Source: Paenibacillus terrigena DSM 21567 (GTDB lineage Bacteria; Bacillota; Bacilli; Paenibacillales; Paenibacillaceae). From it: 64,000 nucleotides of DNA. The notes below the pieces were generated by a model that worked only from the letters and a program-made list of their open reading frames with translations, searched no databases and was not told the origin of the DNA. Positions 16,091-23,957 of the stretch are shown piece by piece. The stretch is from assembly GCF_000374845.1 (NCBI RefSeq), contig NZ_KB895418.1, positions 310,001 through 374,000 on the forward strand, given 5' to 3'. The translations under genes were made by a program, and so were the position numbers. Each line of letters begins with the position of its first letter. The stretch's first letter is position 1.

Positions 16091-16095
16091 TATAC

Positions 16096-16282
16096 CAACA
16101 ACGTATTCATGCGACGGGGCGTACGCCCCTCGGTCCGAGAGAAGTTAGAAGTGAAATCGGAGAGGTATTTCAGCAGCAATGAAGTAGAATCATCGGACAC
16201 ATCCGCACCACCTAACCGCATCGCGGCCAGTTGCTACGCTCCTTTAAGGCAGTGAGGGTTCGTAGATACAAGAACGTTAGGC
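16096..16282 (+). repeat. attC-like site E, interrupted by the IS110 element
   Basis: The left box GCCTAAC lies across the IS at 14639-14645; the body resumes at AACAACGTATTCATGCG and ends in GTTAGGC (16276-16282), which matches the classical attC core. The left half resembles site C (CGGTCCG, ACACATCCGCACC). The right half resembles site B (CTTTAAGGCAGTGAGGGTTCGTAGATAC), so E looks like a recombinant of the two subtypes. It carries about 25 extra bases in the middle. Confidence 0.72.
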
Positions 16283-16311
16283 GAAATTTCCTAAGGAGGT
16301 ATAAGATCTAT

Positions 16312-17043
16312 ATGTCTGATCATTGGGACATCTATTTTTGTGAGATTGAAGATTAGTTTTCATCAGTTGTGTTGGATATGGATAACTGGAAGGAGATTGA
16401 GAAATCTGAGTATCCGCATCTAAAGGTTTTAAGAATACCAATCAAGAACCCGGGAGAAAGAGGCACTCCTATTAATGAAGAGGCTGATTTAATCAACGAC
16501 CTAGAAGACAAAATCAATAATGAAATTATAGATTTTGGGTTTAATGTTGGCAGGATAACTACTTATGGTTTACGAGATGTATTTTATTATTTTTCTAAAC
16601 AGTACGAGCTAGATAAAGTAGCAGAAAAGTATTTCCTTGAACACGGTTATGAGATTGAGGCTCTTAATATTAAAGAAAAAAATCCTTGGGATTTTTATTT
16701 TGATTTCCTTTACCCCAACAAATATCAAATACAACATATGGGGAATAGAAATGTTGTTGATCGGTTACGAGAGTCAGGGGATAAATTAGAAAAATCGAGA
16801 AGGGTAGATCACTGGATCTATTTTCAATCTACTGAAGATAAAAATAACTTTGAAGCTAAGGTTAAACTTTTGGGTTTCAATATCAATTCAAATCCTTCTA
16901 ATGACGATAGAATTTATTCTCAGATATATCGTCATGATTATGTCGACTTCCATTCAATTAATGAAGTTACGGATAGCCTTGTTGATTTAGCAGGAGAATG
17001 TAATGGTGATTACGATGGATGGGAAACCATGGTTATTAAGTAG
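16312..17043 (+). pseudogene. DUF695/RraB-like cassette gene with an early stop codon
   Basis: An excellent Shine-Dalgarno (CTAAGGAGG, 16291-16299) precedes ATG 16312, which reads MSDHWDIYFCEIED then TAG at 16354, then continues in the same frame to 17043. The start resembles DUF695 (MSDHWDxYFxEIxxKPAS). The C-terminal ~100 residues (SGDKLEKSRRVDHWIYFQSTEDKNNFEAKVKLLGF...DLAGECNGDYDGWETMV) look like RraB, a family that in enterobacteria inhibits RNase E. A DUF695-RraB tandem is a known architecture. Re-initiation at TTG 16369 could give a 224-residue product lacking the extreme N-terminus, so the gene may be crippled rather than dead. Confidence 0.7.
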
Positions 17044-17064
17044 ATTCGAAGAAGAGTAAACTCC

Positions 17065-17098
17065 GCCTTACACCGTTTTCCCGCTGCGGGGCTTACTT
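17065..17098 (+). repeat. Left half of attC-like site F
   Basis: GCCTTAC (17065-17071) and ACCGTTTTCCCGCTGCG resemble the left arm of site D (AGCTAACACCGTTTCCCTACTGCG). The flank ACTCCGCCTTAC matches the cassette border at 16276 in reverse complement (14 of 17). Nothing of the right half follows; the kynurenine operon region begins here. Confidence 0.65.
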
Positions 17099-17143
17099 GA
17101 GGAGCGTGGTTTAGTGAAGCCATTCAGTGATAAAGCATACTTT

Positions 17144-17166
17144 TATTTCTTTAAAAGAAAATAGGT
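17144..17166. promoter_or_regulatory. Palindrome upstream of kynUBA, possible operator
   Basis: TATTTCTTTAAAAGAAAATA is an AT-rich inverted repeat about 105 bp before the kynU start, in the only long leader of the operon. Position suggests a regulator site, but no kyn regulator gene is adjacent. Confidence 0.3.
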
Positions 17167-17270
17167 TTTATGAGTAGGAGAGGTACATAAGCATTATATT
17201 AATGACATCAACTATTTTAAGTAAGATTTCCACGATTCTATCTAGTTCAATATTCCACAAGGAGGGCTTT

Positions 17271-18557
17271 ATGTCCAGAGAACCCTATCATTACTCCAAA
17301 GAATATGCCCGGCAGCTTGACAAAGAAGATGAGCTGGCACGTTTTCGAGATGAATTTTATATGAATTCGGAATCAACCTATCTTGATGGCAACTCATTAG
17401 GACTGTTATCCAGACGTGCTGAACGAACATTGTTGGAAGTAGTTGATGCTTGGAAAACGCAAGGAATAGATGGCTGGTTACGAGGCGAACATCCTTGGTT
17501 TTATCTTTCGGAAAAATTGGCAGCCTTAAGTGCCCCGTTAGTTGGCGGATCAGAAGATGAGATCATTTTGACTGGTTCTACAACAACGAATTTACATCAG
17601 CTTGTGGCGACTTTTTATAAGCCTGAGGGTGTCAGAACTAAGATTATGGCGGATGAATTGAATTTTCCATCAGATATTTATGCCCTACAAAGTCAATTGC
17701 AATTGCATGGATACGACCCGTCTCAACATTTGATTCAAGTAAAAAGTCGTGATAGGCGTACAATTGAAGAAGATGATATCGTTGCGGCCATGACGGATGA
17801 AGTAGCACTGATCATCTTGCCGACAGTACTCTATCGAAGTGGACAATTGCTCGATATAGAGCGTTTAACGGCCGAAGCTCATGCACGAGGAATCCTCATT
17901 GGCTTTGACGGCTGTCATTCTGTAGGAGCAATTCCTCATCACCTGAGCAAATGGAATGTTGATTTTGCATATTGGTGCAACTACAAGTATCTGAACAGCG
18001 GGCCGGGCGGTGTAGGCAGCTTATACGTAAATCGTAAACACTTCGGTCGCTCACCAGGCTTGGCAGGATGGTTTGGTTCACGGAAAGACCAGCAATTTGA
18101 CATGGAGCACAATTTTGTTCCGGCGGAGACGGCTGGCGCTTTTCAAATTGGCACACCGCATATCTTAAGTATGGCTCCATTAATTGGATCTTTGGAAATA
18201 TTCGCAGAGGCTAGTATAGAAAAGCTGCGAAAAAAGTCCTTGCATATCACAGCATATATGATGGATTTAATTGAACAAGAATTGGTCGGAATGGGCTTTA
18301 CAATCGGGAATCCAAAAGATGATCTACGTAGAGGGGGACATATCTGTTTAGAGCATGAGGAAGCAGCCCGGATTTGCAAATCACTAAAGGAAAATAGGAT
18401 TATACCCGATTTCAGAGCTCCAAACATCATTCGTCTTGCTCCCGTTGCACTCTATACGACTTATTATGAAGTGTGGGATACTGTGCAGCGATTGAAAACA
18501 ATTATGGTTGAAAAGCAGTACGAGCAATTCGAGAATACACGCGACGTAGTCGCTTAA
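17271..18557 (+). CDS. kynU: Kynureninase
   Basis: 428 residues from ATG 17271, preceded by AAGGAGGGC; an upstream in-frame ATG at 17202 lacks a Shine-Dalgarno. It is a fold-type I PLP enzyme that cleaves kynurenine to anthranilate and alanine. Landmarks: [15 protein letters not shown] near 43, the phosphate-binding [11 protein letters not shown] near 108, [15 protein letters not shown] with the PLP-pyridine Asp near 215, and [15 protein letters not shown] with the Schiff-base Lys near 240. It heads a three-gene operon that includes the preceding two pathway steps, so the cell can degrade tryptophan to anthranilate. Confidence 0.95.
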   Translation: MSREPYHYSKEYARQLDKEDELARFRDEFYMNSESTYLDGNSLGLLSRRAERTLLEVVDAWKTQGIDGWLRGEHPWFYLSEKLAALSAPLVGGSEDEIILTGSTTTNLHQLVATFYKPEGVRTKIMADELNFPSDIYALQSQLQLHGYDPSQHLIQVKSRDRRTIEEDDIVAAMTDEVALIILPTVLYRSGQLLDIERLTAEAHARGILIGFDGCHSVGAIPHHLSKWNVDFAYWCNYKYLNSGPGGVGSLYVNRKHFGRSPGLAGWFGSRKDQQFDMEHNFVPAETAGAFQIGTPHILSMAPLIGSLEIFAEASIEKLRKKSLHITAYMMDLIEQELVGMGFTIGNPKDDLRRGGHICLEHEEAARICKSLKENRIIPDFRAPNIIRLAPVALYTTYYEVWDTVQRLKTIMVEKQYEQFENTRDVVA

Positions 18558-18602
18558 CCAGCGATCAGCAGTGGACAAACCATTTGTTGAAAGGATATGA
18601 TT

Positions 18603-19226
18603 ATGACAATTTTCGACATCTCTCGACCATTGAAAACAGGAGTTCCGACTTGGCCTGGAGATACGCCCTTCTCTTACGAGGTCAGTTGGACAAAAGAACA
18701 AACCGGATCGGTAAATGTAGGGAAACTGACGATGAGTATCCATACGGGTACGCATATGGATGCTCCGTTCCATTTTGAAAATGAAGGCCAGAAGGTCATG
18801 GAACTAGATCTAGAGCTGTACATCGGACTTGCGCGAGTTATTGACGTCTCGGGTAAATCGAGTATCGGTGCAAAGGATTTGAAGGAGTATGATTTAGATG
18901 GTGTGGCTCGATTACTGCTTCGTACAAATTCTTGGTCAAATCAGGAGGATTTTCCCACGGAGATCGCTTATCTGCGAGCAGATCTAGGACCTTATCTAGC
19001 GGAAAAGGGAATTCGGCTCATCGGTGTGGATGTACCCTCAGTTGATCCACTCGATAGCAAAGAGTTGTCTGCCCATCATGCCTTGCATGCACATGACATT
19101 CATATTTTGGAAGGGATCTTTCTGGAGCACATTGAGCCTGGTGATTTTGAATTGATAGCGCTTCCCCTTCCGCTTGTTGAGGCAGACGGAAGTCCTGTTA
19201 GGGCGGTTCTTCGCCAATTGAAATAG
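18603..19226 (+). CDS. kynB: Kynurenine formamidase
   Basis: 207 residues; ATG 18603 is preferred because AAAGGAT is spaced for it rather than for ATG 18597. This cyclase-like metal hydrolase converts N-formylkynurenine to kynurenine. It shows the family start [19 protein letters not shown], the metal-binding [12 protein letters not shown] near residue 45, [12 protein letters not shown] near 140, and the C-terminal HxxLL-type [28 protein letters not shown]. It lies 45 bp after kynU and 37 bp before kynA on the same strand. Confidence 0.94.
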   Translation: MTIFDISRPLKTGVPTWPGDTPFSYEVSWTKEQTGSVNVGKLTMSIHTGTHMDAPFHFENEGQKVMELDLELYIGLARVIDVSGKSSIGAKDLKEYDLDGVARLLLRTNSWSNQEDFPTEIAYLRADLGPYLAEKGIRLIGVDVPSVDPLDSKELSAHHALHAHDIHILEGIFLEHIEPGDFELIALPLPLVEADGSPVRAVLRQLK

Positions 19227-19263
19227 GATAAGTCATACACCATCCATAATAGGAGTGAATAAC

Positions 19264-20121
19264 ATGTCCAATTCAGAGAAACACGAACAATCACAGTCAA
19301 AAGCAACAGAGTCTGCCATTCATTGCGACTTTTCAAAAGAGATGTCCTATGGAGACTATCTTCAACTCGATAAAGTGTTATCCAGTCAGCAACGGCTATC
19401 TGGGCATCACGATGAAATGCTGTTTATCATCATCCATCAAGCCAGCGAACTTTGGATGAAGTTGATTTTGCACGAATTGGAAGCAGCTCGTCTTCTCATT
19501 CAGCAAAATAATTTGGAGCCGGCCTTCAAAATGCTAGCTCGCGTCTCTAGAATCCAGCAGCAATTAATCCAATCCTGGGACGTTTTGTCGACATTGACTC
19601 CGGCTGAATACATGGAATTCCGGAACAGCCTAGGCCGATCATCCGGGTTTCAGTCGTTCCAAAATCGACTTATCGAATTCATGCTGGGGGGCAAGCAAAC
19701 CAAGTTACTGACTGTTTATGAGCATCAGCCGGAGCTCCATCAACAATTGAGTCAATCACTTCACGAACCCAGCCTCTACGATGCTGCGATCATGGCTCTT
19801 TCTTTGAGAGGCTTAGAGGTCGATAAGCAGTATTTGAAGCGGGATTGGTCACAGGAATACAAGGAAAATGCCAGTGTCAAAGCCGCATGGTTGACGGTGT
19901 ATCAAGACGTTGAACGCTATTGGGATCTATATGAACTTGCGGAAAAGTTGGTTGACATCGACAGCCGTCAACAACAATGGCGCTTCAATCACATGGTGAC
20001 GGTTGAACGGATTATCGGATTTAAGCCGGGGACTGGAGGCTCAGCCGGTGTTGAATATTTAAAACACGTAGTTGCGCAACGTTATTTCCCTGAATTATGG
20101 AGTCTCCGCACAGATCTGTAA
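19264..20121 (+). CDS. kynA: Tryptophan 2,3-dioxygenase
   Basis: 285 residues from ATG 19264 (TAGGAG eight bases upstream; GTG 19255 overlaps that site). This heme enzyme opens the indole ring of tryptophan, the first step of the kynurenine pathway. [16 protein letters not shown] is the conserved N-terminal block. [20 protein letters not shown] holds the proximal heme-ligand region with FIIIHQ and the RxxHQ-like substrate contacts. [49 protein letters not shown] is the C-terminal signature, with the heme-ligand His in the NHM element. It ends at a strong terminator, so kynUBA is a complete unit. Confidence 0.95.
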   Translation: MSNSEKHEQSQSKATESAIHCDFSKEMSYGDYLQLDKVLSSQQRLSGHHDEMLFIIIHQASELWMKLILHELEAARLLIQQNNLEPAFKMLARVSRIQQQLIQSWDVLSTLTPAEYMEFRNSLGRSSGFQSFQNRLIEFMLGGKQTKLLTVYEHQPELHQQLSQSLHEPSLYDAAIMALSLRGLEVDKQYLKRDWSQEYKENASVKAAWLTVYQDVERYWDLYELAEKLVDIDSRQQQWRFNHMVTVERIIGFKPGTGGSAGVEYLKHVVAQRYFPELWSLRTDL

Positions 20122-20140
20122 GCTAAAAATACATGAAAAC

Positions 20141-20184
20141 AAATGCAGCCTGACCTCTATGAAGAGGCAGGCTGCATTTGTTTA
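20141..20184 (+). terminator. Terminator of the kynUBA operon
   Basis: AAATGCAGCCTGACCTC pairs with GAGGCAGGCTGCATTTG, with a short loop, then TTT. It is twenty bases after the kynA stop. Confidence 0.88.
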
Positions 20185-20199
20185 ACGGGAAGCAGGAAG

Positions 20200-20421
20200 T
20201 TAAAGGATCTGTGTAAGTTCTGAACTATTTATGATTTCTCTAAGCTTATCAATATCTGTAATATGAATGGGGCTGCGATTGGAGAAAGCAAAGGGTCGTA
20301 GATGCTTCCACTTTTGAAGTGTTTTATTTATTGTAATCCGGGATGTGCCAATGTAGCGGAGATCCAGGCGTGAAAGAAGCTCGACAATGGCTGGAAAGTA
20401 TCCTCCATGACACGGAGCCAC
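20200..20421 (-). pseudogene. Possible gene remnant, unknown
   Basis: An open frame of 73 codons ending ITDIDKLREIINSSELTQIL, with protein-like composition (VELLSRLDLRYIGTSRITINKTLQKWKHLRPF). It has no Shine-Dalgarno, points against the surrounding genes and abuts a half attC-like site, so I read it as a possible tail of a lost gene. It may equally be chance. Confidence 0.25.
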
Positions 20422-20435
20422 TGTTCAACTGAAGC

Positions 20436-20551
20436 AGCTCAGCAACTGTAAGTAAATCAGCCGGACACGTCTGCACCGACTAACTACATCGCGGCCAGCT
20501 CCTGACGTCACCTAAAGTCGGTGGAACGTCGTGAATACGTATAAGTTATAT
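20436..20551 (+). repeat. Right half of attC-like site G
   Basis: AAGTAAATCAGCCGGACAC, GTCTGCACCGACTAACTACATCGCGGCCAGC and CACCTAAAGTCGGTGGAACGTCGTGAATACG align with site C, ending in box GTTATAT (20545-20551). The left arm is absent. It lies 3.3 kb from the left half at 17065, with the kynurenine operon between them, and is the 5' border of the segment holding the type I toxin gene. Confidence 0.65.
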
Positions 20552-20682
20552 GAAAGAGATATAGGATCATAGAAAACTATAAATCTATGAGAACACTTGT
20601 GCGCTGTTGGAAATACAGGTAAAATATAGATAACAATTGAATCTTGGGTGGGCATGGTTTCCCTTCGAAGGGAGGTGAAGCC

Positions 20683-20778
20683 ATGGAAGTAAAAGATGCA
20701 ATAACGATTATGTTCCTATTTGGAATGTTCATCCTTGCACTTTTAACTTACATTAACAATAACAACAAGAAAAAGTAA
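20683..20778 (+). CDS. Type I toxin, BsrG/TxpA-like (annotated elsewhere as holin-like toxin)
   Basis: A 31-residue hydrophobic peptide: short acidic N-terminus (MEVKDAITI), one membrane helix (MFLFGMFILALLTYI) and a polar, basic tail (NNNNKKK). This matches the small membrane toxins of type I toxin-antitoxin pairs in Bacillus and relatives. The start has GGGAGGTGAAG eight bases away, but that site is locked in a hairpin: GGTTTCCCTT pairs with AAGGGA...AAGCC. The 5' end TTGGGTGGG (20645-20653) is complementary to CCCACCCAA (20782-20790) after the stop, the long-range closure typical of such mRNAs. An antisense RNA from the 3' region is expected but not proven. Confidence 0.82.
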   Translation: MEVKDAITIMFLFGMFILALLTYINNNNKKK

Positions 20779-20818
20779 AATCCCACCCAATGGTTGACTG
20801 CCGAAGGTGGGATTTTAT
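20777..20818. terminator. Terminator of the toxin mRNA
   Basis: AAAATCCCACC and GGTGGGATTTTATT pair perfectly around a 19-base loop. The A tract on the left and T tract on the right allow use in both directions. The 5' arm is the same stretch that can pair with the mRNA 5' end. Confidence 0.8.
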
Positions 20819-20864
20819 TCCGTTAAGACTTAGAAGGGAATATACCATCCAAGCCAATTGTACT

Positions 20865-20893
20865 GACCAAGTGTTCGTAGCACTTGGTCTTTA
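20865..20893 (+). terminator. Second hairpin downstream of the toxin
   Basis: GACCAAGTG-TTCGTAG-CACTTGGTC followed by TTTAATAAA. Could terminate either transcript or be the antitoxin RNA's promoter-proximal structure. Confidence 0.5.
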
Positions 20894-21117
20894 ATAAATA
20901 TATATTAACACACTTGAAAACATGTATCAAAACAGAAATTGAATGAAGTAATTAATATTAAAGTGCGTTTGTTTAAGAAACCGATTTGTAAGGTTATTGT
21001 GATTTTCCAAGAAAATAGTAAAAACTCATAGAAAGCGCTGACATCTGATAACAGACTTTGCTTGCTGCAAAGCTACTATTAATAAAGATTGTAGAAGTGA
21101 GGAGGCGAAAATTTACA
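20894..21117. other. Gene-free AT-rich stretch
   Basis: No convincing gene. A GACATCTGATAACAG at 21041-21055 resembles the left box region of site A (ACATCCGATAACACC), but the rest of such a site is absent and the box does not match GTTATAT at 20545, so I do not call it a site. An inverted repeat CTTTGC-TTGCT-GCAAAG follows. Confidence 0.4.
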
Positions 21118-22203
21118 GTGAGTGAACGAATGGGAACAAAATCAAATAAGCGACTTGAGAGTGTTCGTGTACTTGTTCAAGAAACGACCATTACAATGGA
21201 TAGCGTACTTCAAAGACAGGAAGCGTGTGTTCATCTGTACGGGGTGTCTACATTTGCCTCAATGCTTGCAAAGAAAAGAGGACAAAATCAGGAATTGGCA
21301 GCAATTATAGGATTACTTCACGATTATTATTTCTATAAAACCGGAATCAATGAATTTCCTGGTCCCAACAGTGCCGATACCGTAAGACCTTTATTAAGAG
21401 AAATGAACATTTTTACTAAAGAAGAGCTGACTACAATCCTAAAGGCAATCTTCCATCAAGGGGACAGAAGTAGGGTCCAGGGTCCATATGAAGAAATCGT
21501 CAAGGATGCTTATGTGCTGCAGTTGTACTTTCAGAATAGGAACCATATCTTCTCGACGCAGGATGTCAGTAGACTCCGGAATGTGTTTCGTGAGTTGTCG
21601 ATTCCAGAAGATCTACCGGACGAGATGGATGACAGTGACAAAAGAGGGATTCTCCAGAATCCGGACAGACGTAGCAAGTTGGCAGATATTGCGGAAGCAC
21701 TCGGGAATGAGAGCATTATTGGAATACCGGGAGATGAACGATATCGAGAAATTTGTAAATATTGGCCTGATCAAGGTATCTATAAAGTATTACAGAGCAA
21801 TTGGTGCGCTGCGTTCGTGTATCACTGTTGTATGCTAGCCGGACTTCAAATGCCGATTCGATACCCGACTGGTACGTACCGACTGGCTGGTGTAGGGGCT
21901 TGGTTAGAGTGGGCACAGTTACCTGAAACCGGATTTCTTTGTTTTGATGGGCAGAATGGATTTACTCCTCAACGCGGCGATATTGTGATCTATGAAAAAT
22001 TGCTAACCAATGACTCACACGATCATATAGGTATTGTTCTAGCATGCACCGACAAAGAAATATTAGTTGCAGAGGGGAACAGAGATAATCAGAATTACTC
22101 CAGCGTTTTCTACAGGGATAGGTGGCATTGCATACTTGGCTATATCCGTATCGATAATGATTACCTATTTCATTTTAGTGGCGATTACGATCCAAAGTTC
22201 TAA
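21118..22203 (+). CDS. HD-domain protein with C-terminal CHAP amidase domain
   Basis: 361 residues; GTG 21118 is chosen for GTGAGGAGG upstream, with ATG 21130 as the alternative. Residues ~30-160 contain an HD-type fold (IIGLLHDYYFYKTGI, AIFHQGDRSR). Residues ~220-350 contain a CHAP domain: SNWCAAFVYHCCMLAGLQMP with the catalytic Cys, and RGDIVIYEKLLTNDSHDHIGIVLACTDKEILVAEGN with the catalytic His. CHAP domains cleave peptidoglycan amide bonds. HD plus CHAP in one cytosolic-looking protein without a signal peptide is unusual. It could be an intracellular amidase-like hydrolase acting on another substrate. Confidence 0.68.
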   Translation: MSERMGTKSNKRLESVRVLVQETTITMDSVLQRQEACVHLYGVSTFASMLAKKRGQNQELAAIIGLLHDYYFYKTGINEFPGPNSADTVRPLLREMNIFTKEELTTILKAIFHQGDRSRVQGPYEEIVKDAYVLQLYFQNRNHIFSTQDVSRLRNVFRELSIPEDLPDEMDDSDKRGILQNPDRRSKLADIAEALGNESIIGIPGDERYREICKYWPDQGIYKVLQSNWCAAFVYHCCMLAGLQMPIRYPTGTYRLAGVGAWLEWAQLPETGFLCFDGQNGFTPQRGDIVIYEKLLTNDSHDHIGIVLACTDKEILVAEGNRDNQNYSSVFYRDRWHCILGYIRIDNDYLFHFSGDYDPKF

Positions 22204-22241
22204 AGATGATTTTAAATTAAATGAAAAGGGAGATTGATAAA

Positions 22242-22622
22242 ATGATTCAACAATTTATTGAAGGCATTGAGTATACCGAAATACCAGTTTCTGATTTAGA
22301 TCAAGCAATAGACTGGTACTGTAATAAGTTGGGGGCAAAACTAGGATTCAGAAATGCTGAATTAGCTTACGTGGATTTTTCAATAGGGCCAAGTTTATTT
22401 TTAGTAAAAACAAATGATCTAACCACTTCTACATTTCTAGTAAACGGAAAAGATCATTATACAGTCGGATTTAGAGTAAAGGATATTGAAGGATTCTATC
22501 ATTATTTATTAGAACTAGGAACTGAGGTAAATGAGATAATTGATGAAGGCAACATTGGTAGGTTCTTTACTTTCTATGATCCTTTCCGGAATATGTTCGA
22601 TGTTCATCAACCGGCTCAATAA
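22242..22622 (+). CDS. VOC (glyoxalase/bleomycin resistance) family protein
   Basis: 126 residues from ATG 22242 with AAAAGGGAG correctly spaced (an upstream ATG at 22221 overlaps it). Paired beta-alpha-beta-beta-beta modules are visible: YTEIPVSDLDQAIDWYCNKLGAKLGFR at the N-terminus and YTVGFRVKDIEGFYHYLLELG then FFTFYDPFRNMFDVHQ at the C-terminus. Metal-type residues (the Glu in IEYTEI, the His in HYTVGF, the terminal DPFRNMFDV) are in the right places. The substrate cannot be told. Confidence 0.85.
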   Translation: MIQQFIEGIEYTEIPVSDLDQAIDWYCNKLGAKLGFRNAELAYVDFSIGPSLFLVKTNDLTTSTFLVNGKDHYTVGFRVKDIEGFYHYLLELGTEVNEIIDEGNIGRFFTFYDPFRNMFDVHQPAQ

Positions 22623-22707
22623 GATGGATCAGAGACAAGTTAATTGTGGAGCGATTTCGAATTTAATGTGATAGTACATTTTAATTTCAATATTGAGGTG
22701 GGAATTT

Positions 22708-23685
22708 ATGAATGAATTAGATGCGCTAATCGATAAGTATGATAAAGAAAATTACTTAAGTGGAGCGATTTTGATAGCTAAGGACGGTAAGATTTTATTT
22801 GAGAAGGCATATGGTAAAGCTAGTATTCAACTTGATGTGCCAAATACAGTAGATACCAAATTCCATATTGCCTCCGTAACAAAAATGTTTATTGCGGCCG
22901 CAATATTGAAACTACAAGAGCAGGATTTAGTCCAACTTCATGAGAAGCCTGGTACCTATATAGAAGAATTTAAAGCTCTTCATCCGAATATTACTGTACA
23001 TCATTTGTTAACCCACTCCTCAGGACTCCATGATATCTATGCTGTTCCTAATTTACGATTTGAAATGACTAAACTAAACATAGAGAAGGGCTGTTTTCTT
23101 ACATATTTAGCGAAACAAGATCAATTATATCCACCTGGTGAAAGATGGCATTATAGTAGTACTGGGTTTTTAATTTTAGGTTATATCGTAGAGAAAATAA
23201 CGGGTCTAACATTTGACAATGCGTTGAATCAACTTATCTTAGATCCGTTAGACATGCTAAATACTGGTCCTGATAATCCTCGTACAATTCATGATGGTCG
23301 AGCTTATGGTCATTCTAAAGAAAATGAAAAATACATAAATGCAGATAACGATAAGTTAAGTGAAGTTGATGCGCCTCGAGAATTATTTTCTACCGTTCGA
23401 GACTTAAATAAGTGGTGCGATGCCTTATTAAATGGCGTTTTATCTCAAGAATCAATAGACAAGATGTTCAGACCATATCTCAGTGTAAGCTTTGATCCAA
23501 CACTTAAGTACGGATATGGATGGTTTTTAGGGGATCATTTTCGATTAATTGGTGGTGGAACACCTGGGTTTAGGTCGGAGATTTGGCAATTTCCAGATGA
23601 GAAGGTAAATGTAATCATGCTTTGGAACTACGAAAAAGTAGATTCTCACAAACTGTTTCATACGATAAAGGATTTCATTGTTTAA
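22708..23685 (+). CDS. Class C beta-lactamase-like serine hydrolase
   Basis: 325 residues from ATG 22708 (GAGGTGGG upstream). It has the penicillin-binding fold of esterase/AmpC-like enzymes: IASVTKMF contains the SxxK nucleophile near residue 61, HYSSTGF is the YxN-equivalent as YSS near 150, and FRLIGGGTPGF is the third-strand HxG-like element near 280. With no signal peptide it is likely cytoplasmic, more probably an esterase or D-aminopeptidase-type enzyme than an antibiotic-inactivating one. Confidence 0.85.
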   Translation: MNELDALIDKYDKENYLSGAILIAKDGKILFEKAYGKASIQLDVPNTVDTKFHIASVTKMFIAAAILKLQEQDLVQLHEKPGTYIEEFKALHPNITVHHLLTHSSGLHDIYAVPNLRFEMTKLNIEKGCFLTYLAKQDQLYPPGERWHYSSTGFLILGYIVEKITGLTFDNALNQLILDPLDMLNTGPDNPRTIHDGRAYGHSKENEKYINADNDKLSEVDAPRELFSTVRDLNKWCDALLNGVLSQESIDKMFRPYLSVSFDPTLKYGYGWFLGDHFRLIGGGTPGFRSEIWQFPDEKVNVIMLWNYEKVDSHKLFHTIKDFIV

Positions 23686-23957
23686 TTGAAGTAGTGACAT
23701 TGGATTTAACATCCAAATAGATGCGATAGCCATTAAAAAAGACTGAGGAGATTCGAGACGAATAATAGAAACTATAGATATTCGATACTCAAATAATCCA
23801 ATAACCTAATGAACACCCACGTATAACGCGATTTTATTTCAACAGTATAGAGTTTATAAAATTTTCGAGGTGAGAGAAATATTTTCGCCTTATTTTTGTT
23901 TTTTGGTAAGGTACAGATATGTAGACGAACATATTAAAACGGATATTTTTCGATGAA

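Larger units (their letters stand above)
14646..16095 (-). mobile_element. IS110-family insertion sequence inserted in an attC-like site
   Basis: About 1.45 kb. The flanks read GCCTAACA (14639-14646) on one side and CCAACAACGTATTCATGCG on the other. Removing the element restores GCCTAACAACGTATTCATGCG, the left arm of a site aligned with site C (ACCTAACATTATATTCACGC). There is a very short 3' flank and an approximately 200-bp 5' non-coding end before the transposase, the layout of the IS110 subgroup whose bridge RNA lies in that 5' end. Exact ends are approximate because this family makes no target duplication. Its transposase is frameshifted. Confidence 0.75.
11139..17098 (+). mobile_element. 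Integron-like gene cassette array without a visible integrase (CALIN-like)
   Basis: A run of AT-rich genes, all on the + strand, each followed by a long folded repeat. Boundary boxes co-vary across cassettes. Right box GTTATCG (11189) matches left box CGATAAC (11760). GTTATGCGAA (11914) matches TTCGCATAAC (12492). GTTAGGTG (12651) matches CACCTAAC (13170). GATAGCTGA (13331) matches TCAGCTAAC (13583). GTTAGGCG (16276) matches CGCCTTAC (17064, one change). Each repeat's left box fits the previous repeat's right box rather than its own, as expected when circular cassettes insert at G^TTRRRY. Boxes and pairing are seen directly; calling it an integron array is inference from known attC behaviour. 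No tyrosine recombinase gene is present in the window. Confidence 0.75.

Noticed and set aside
11760-16282. REP/MITE-like elements as the explanation for the long repeats
   Set aside because: A MITE's two ends should match each other; here each site's ends differ and instead match those of neighbouring sites across the gene.
20645-20680. Riboswitch before the small peptide
   Set aside because: The structure is explained by the sequestered ribosome site and 5'-3' pairing typical of type I toxin mRNAs.
21041-21055. GACATCTGATAACAG as a further attC-like left box
   Set aside because: It does not complement the preceding right box GTTATAT, and no inner arms or right half follow.
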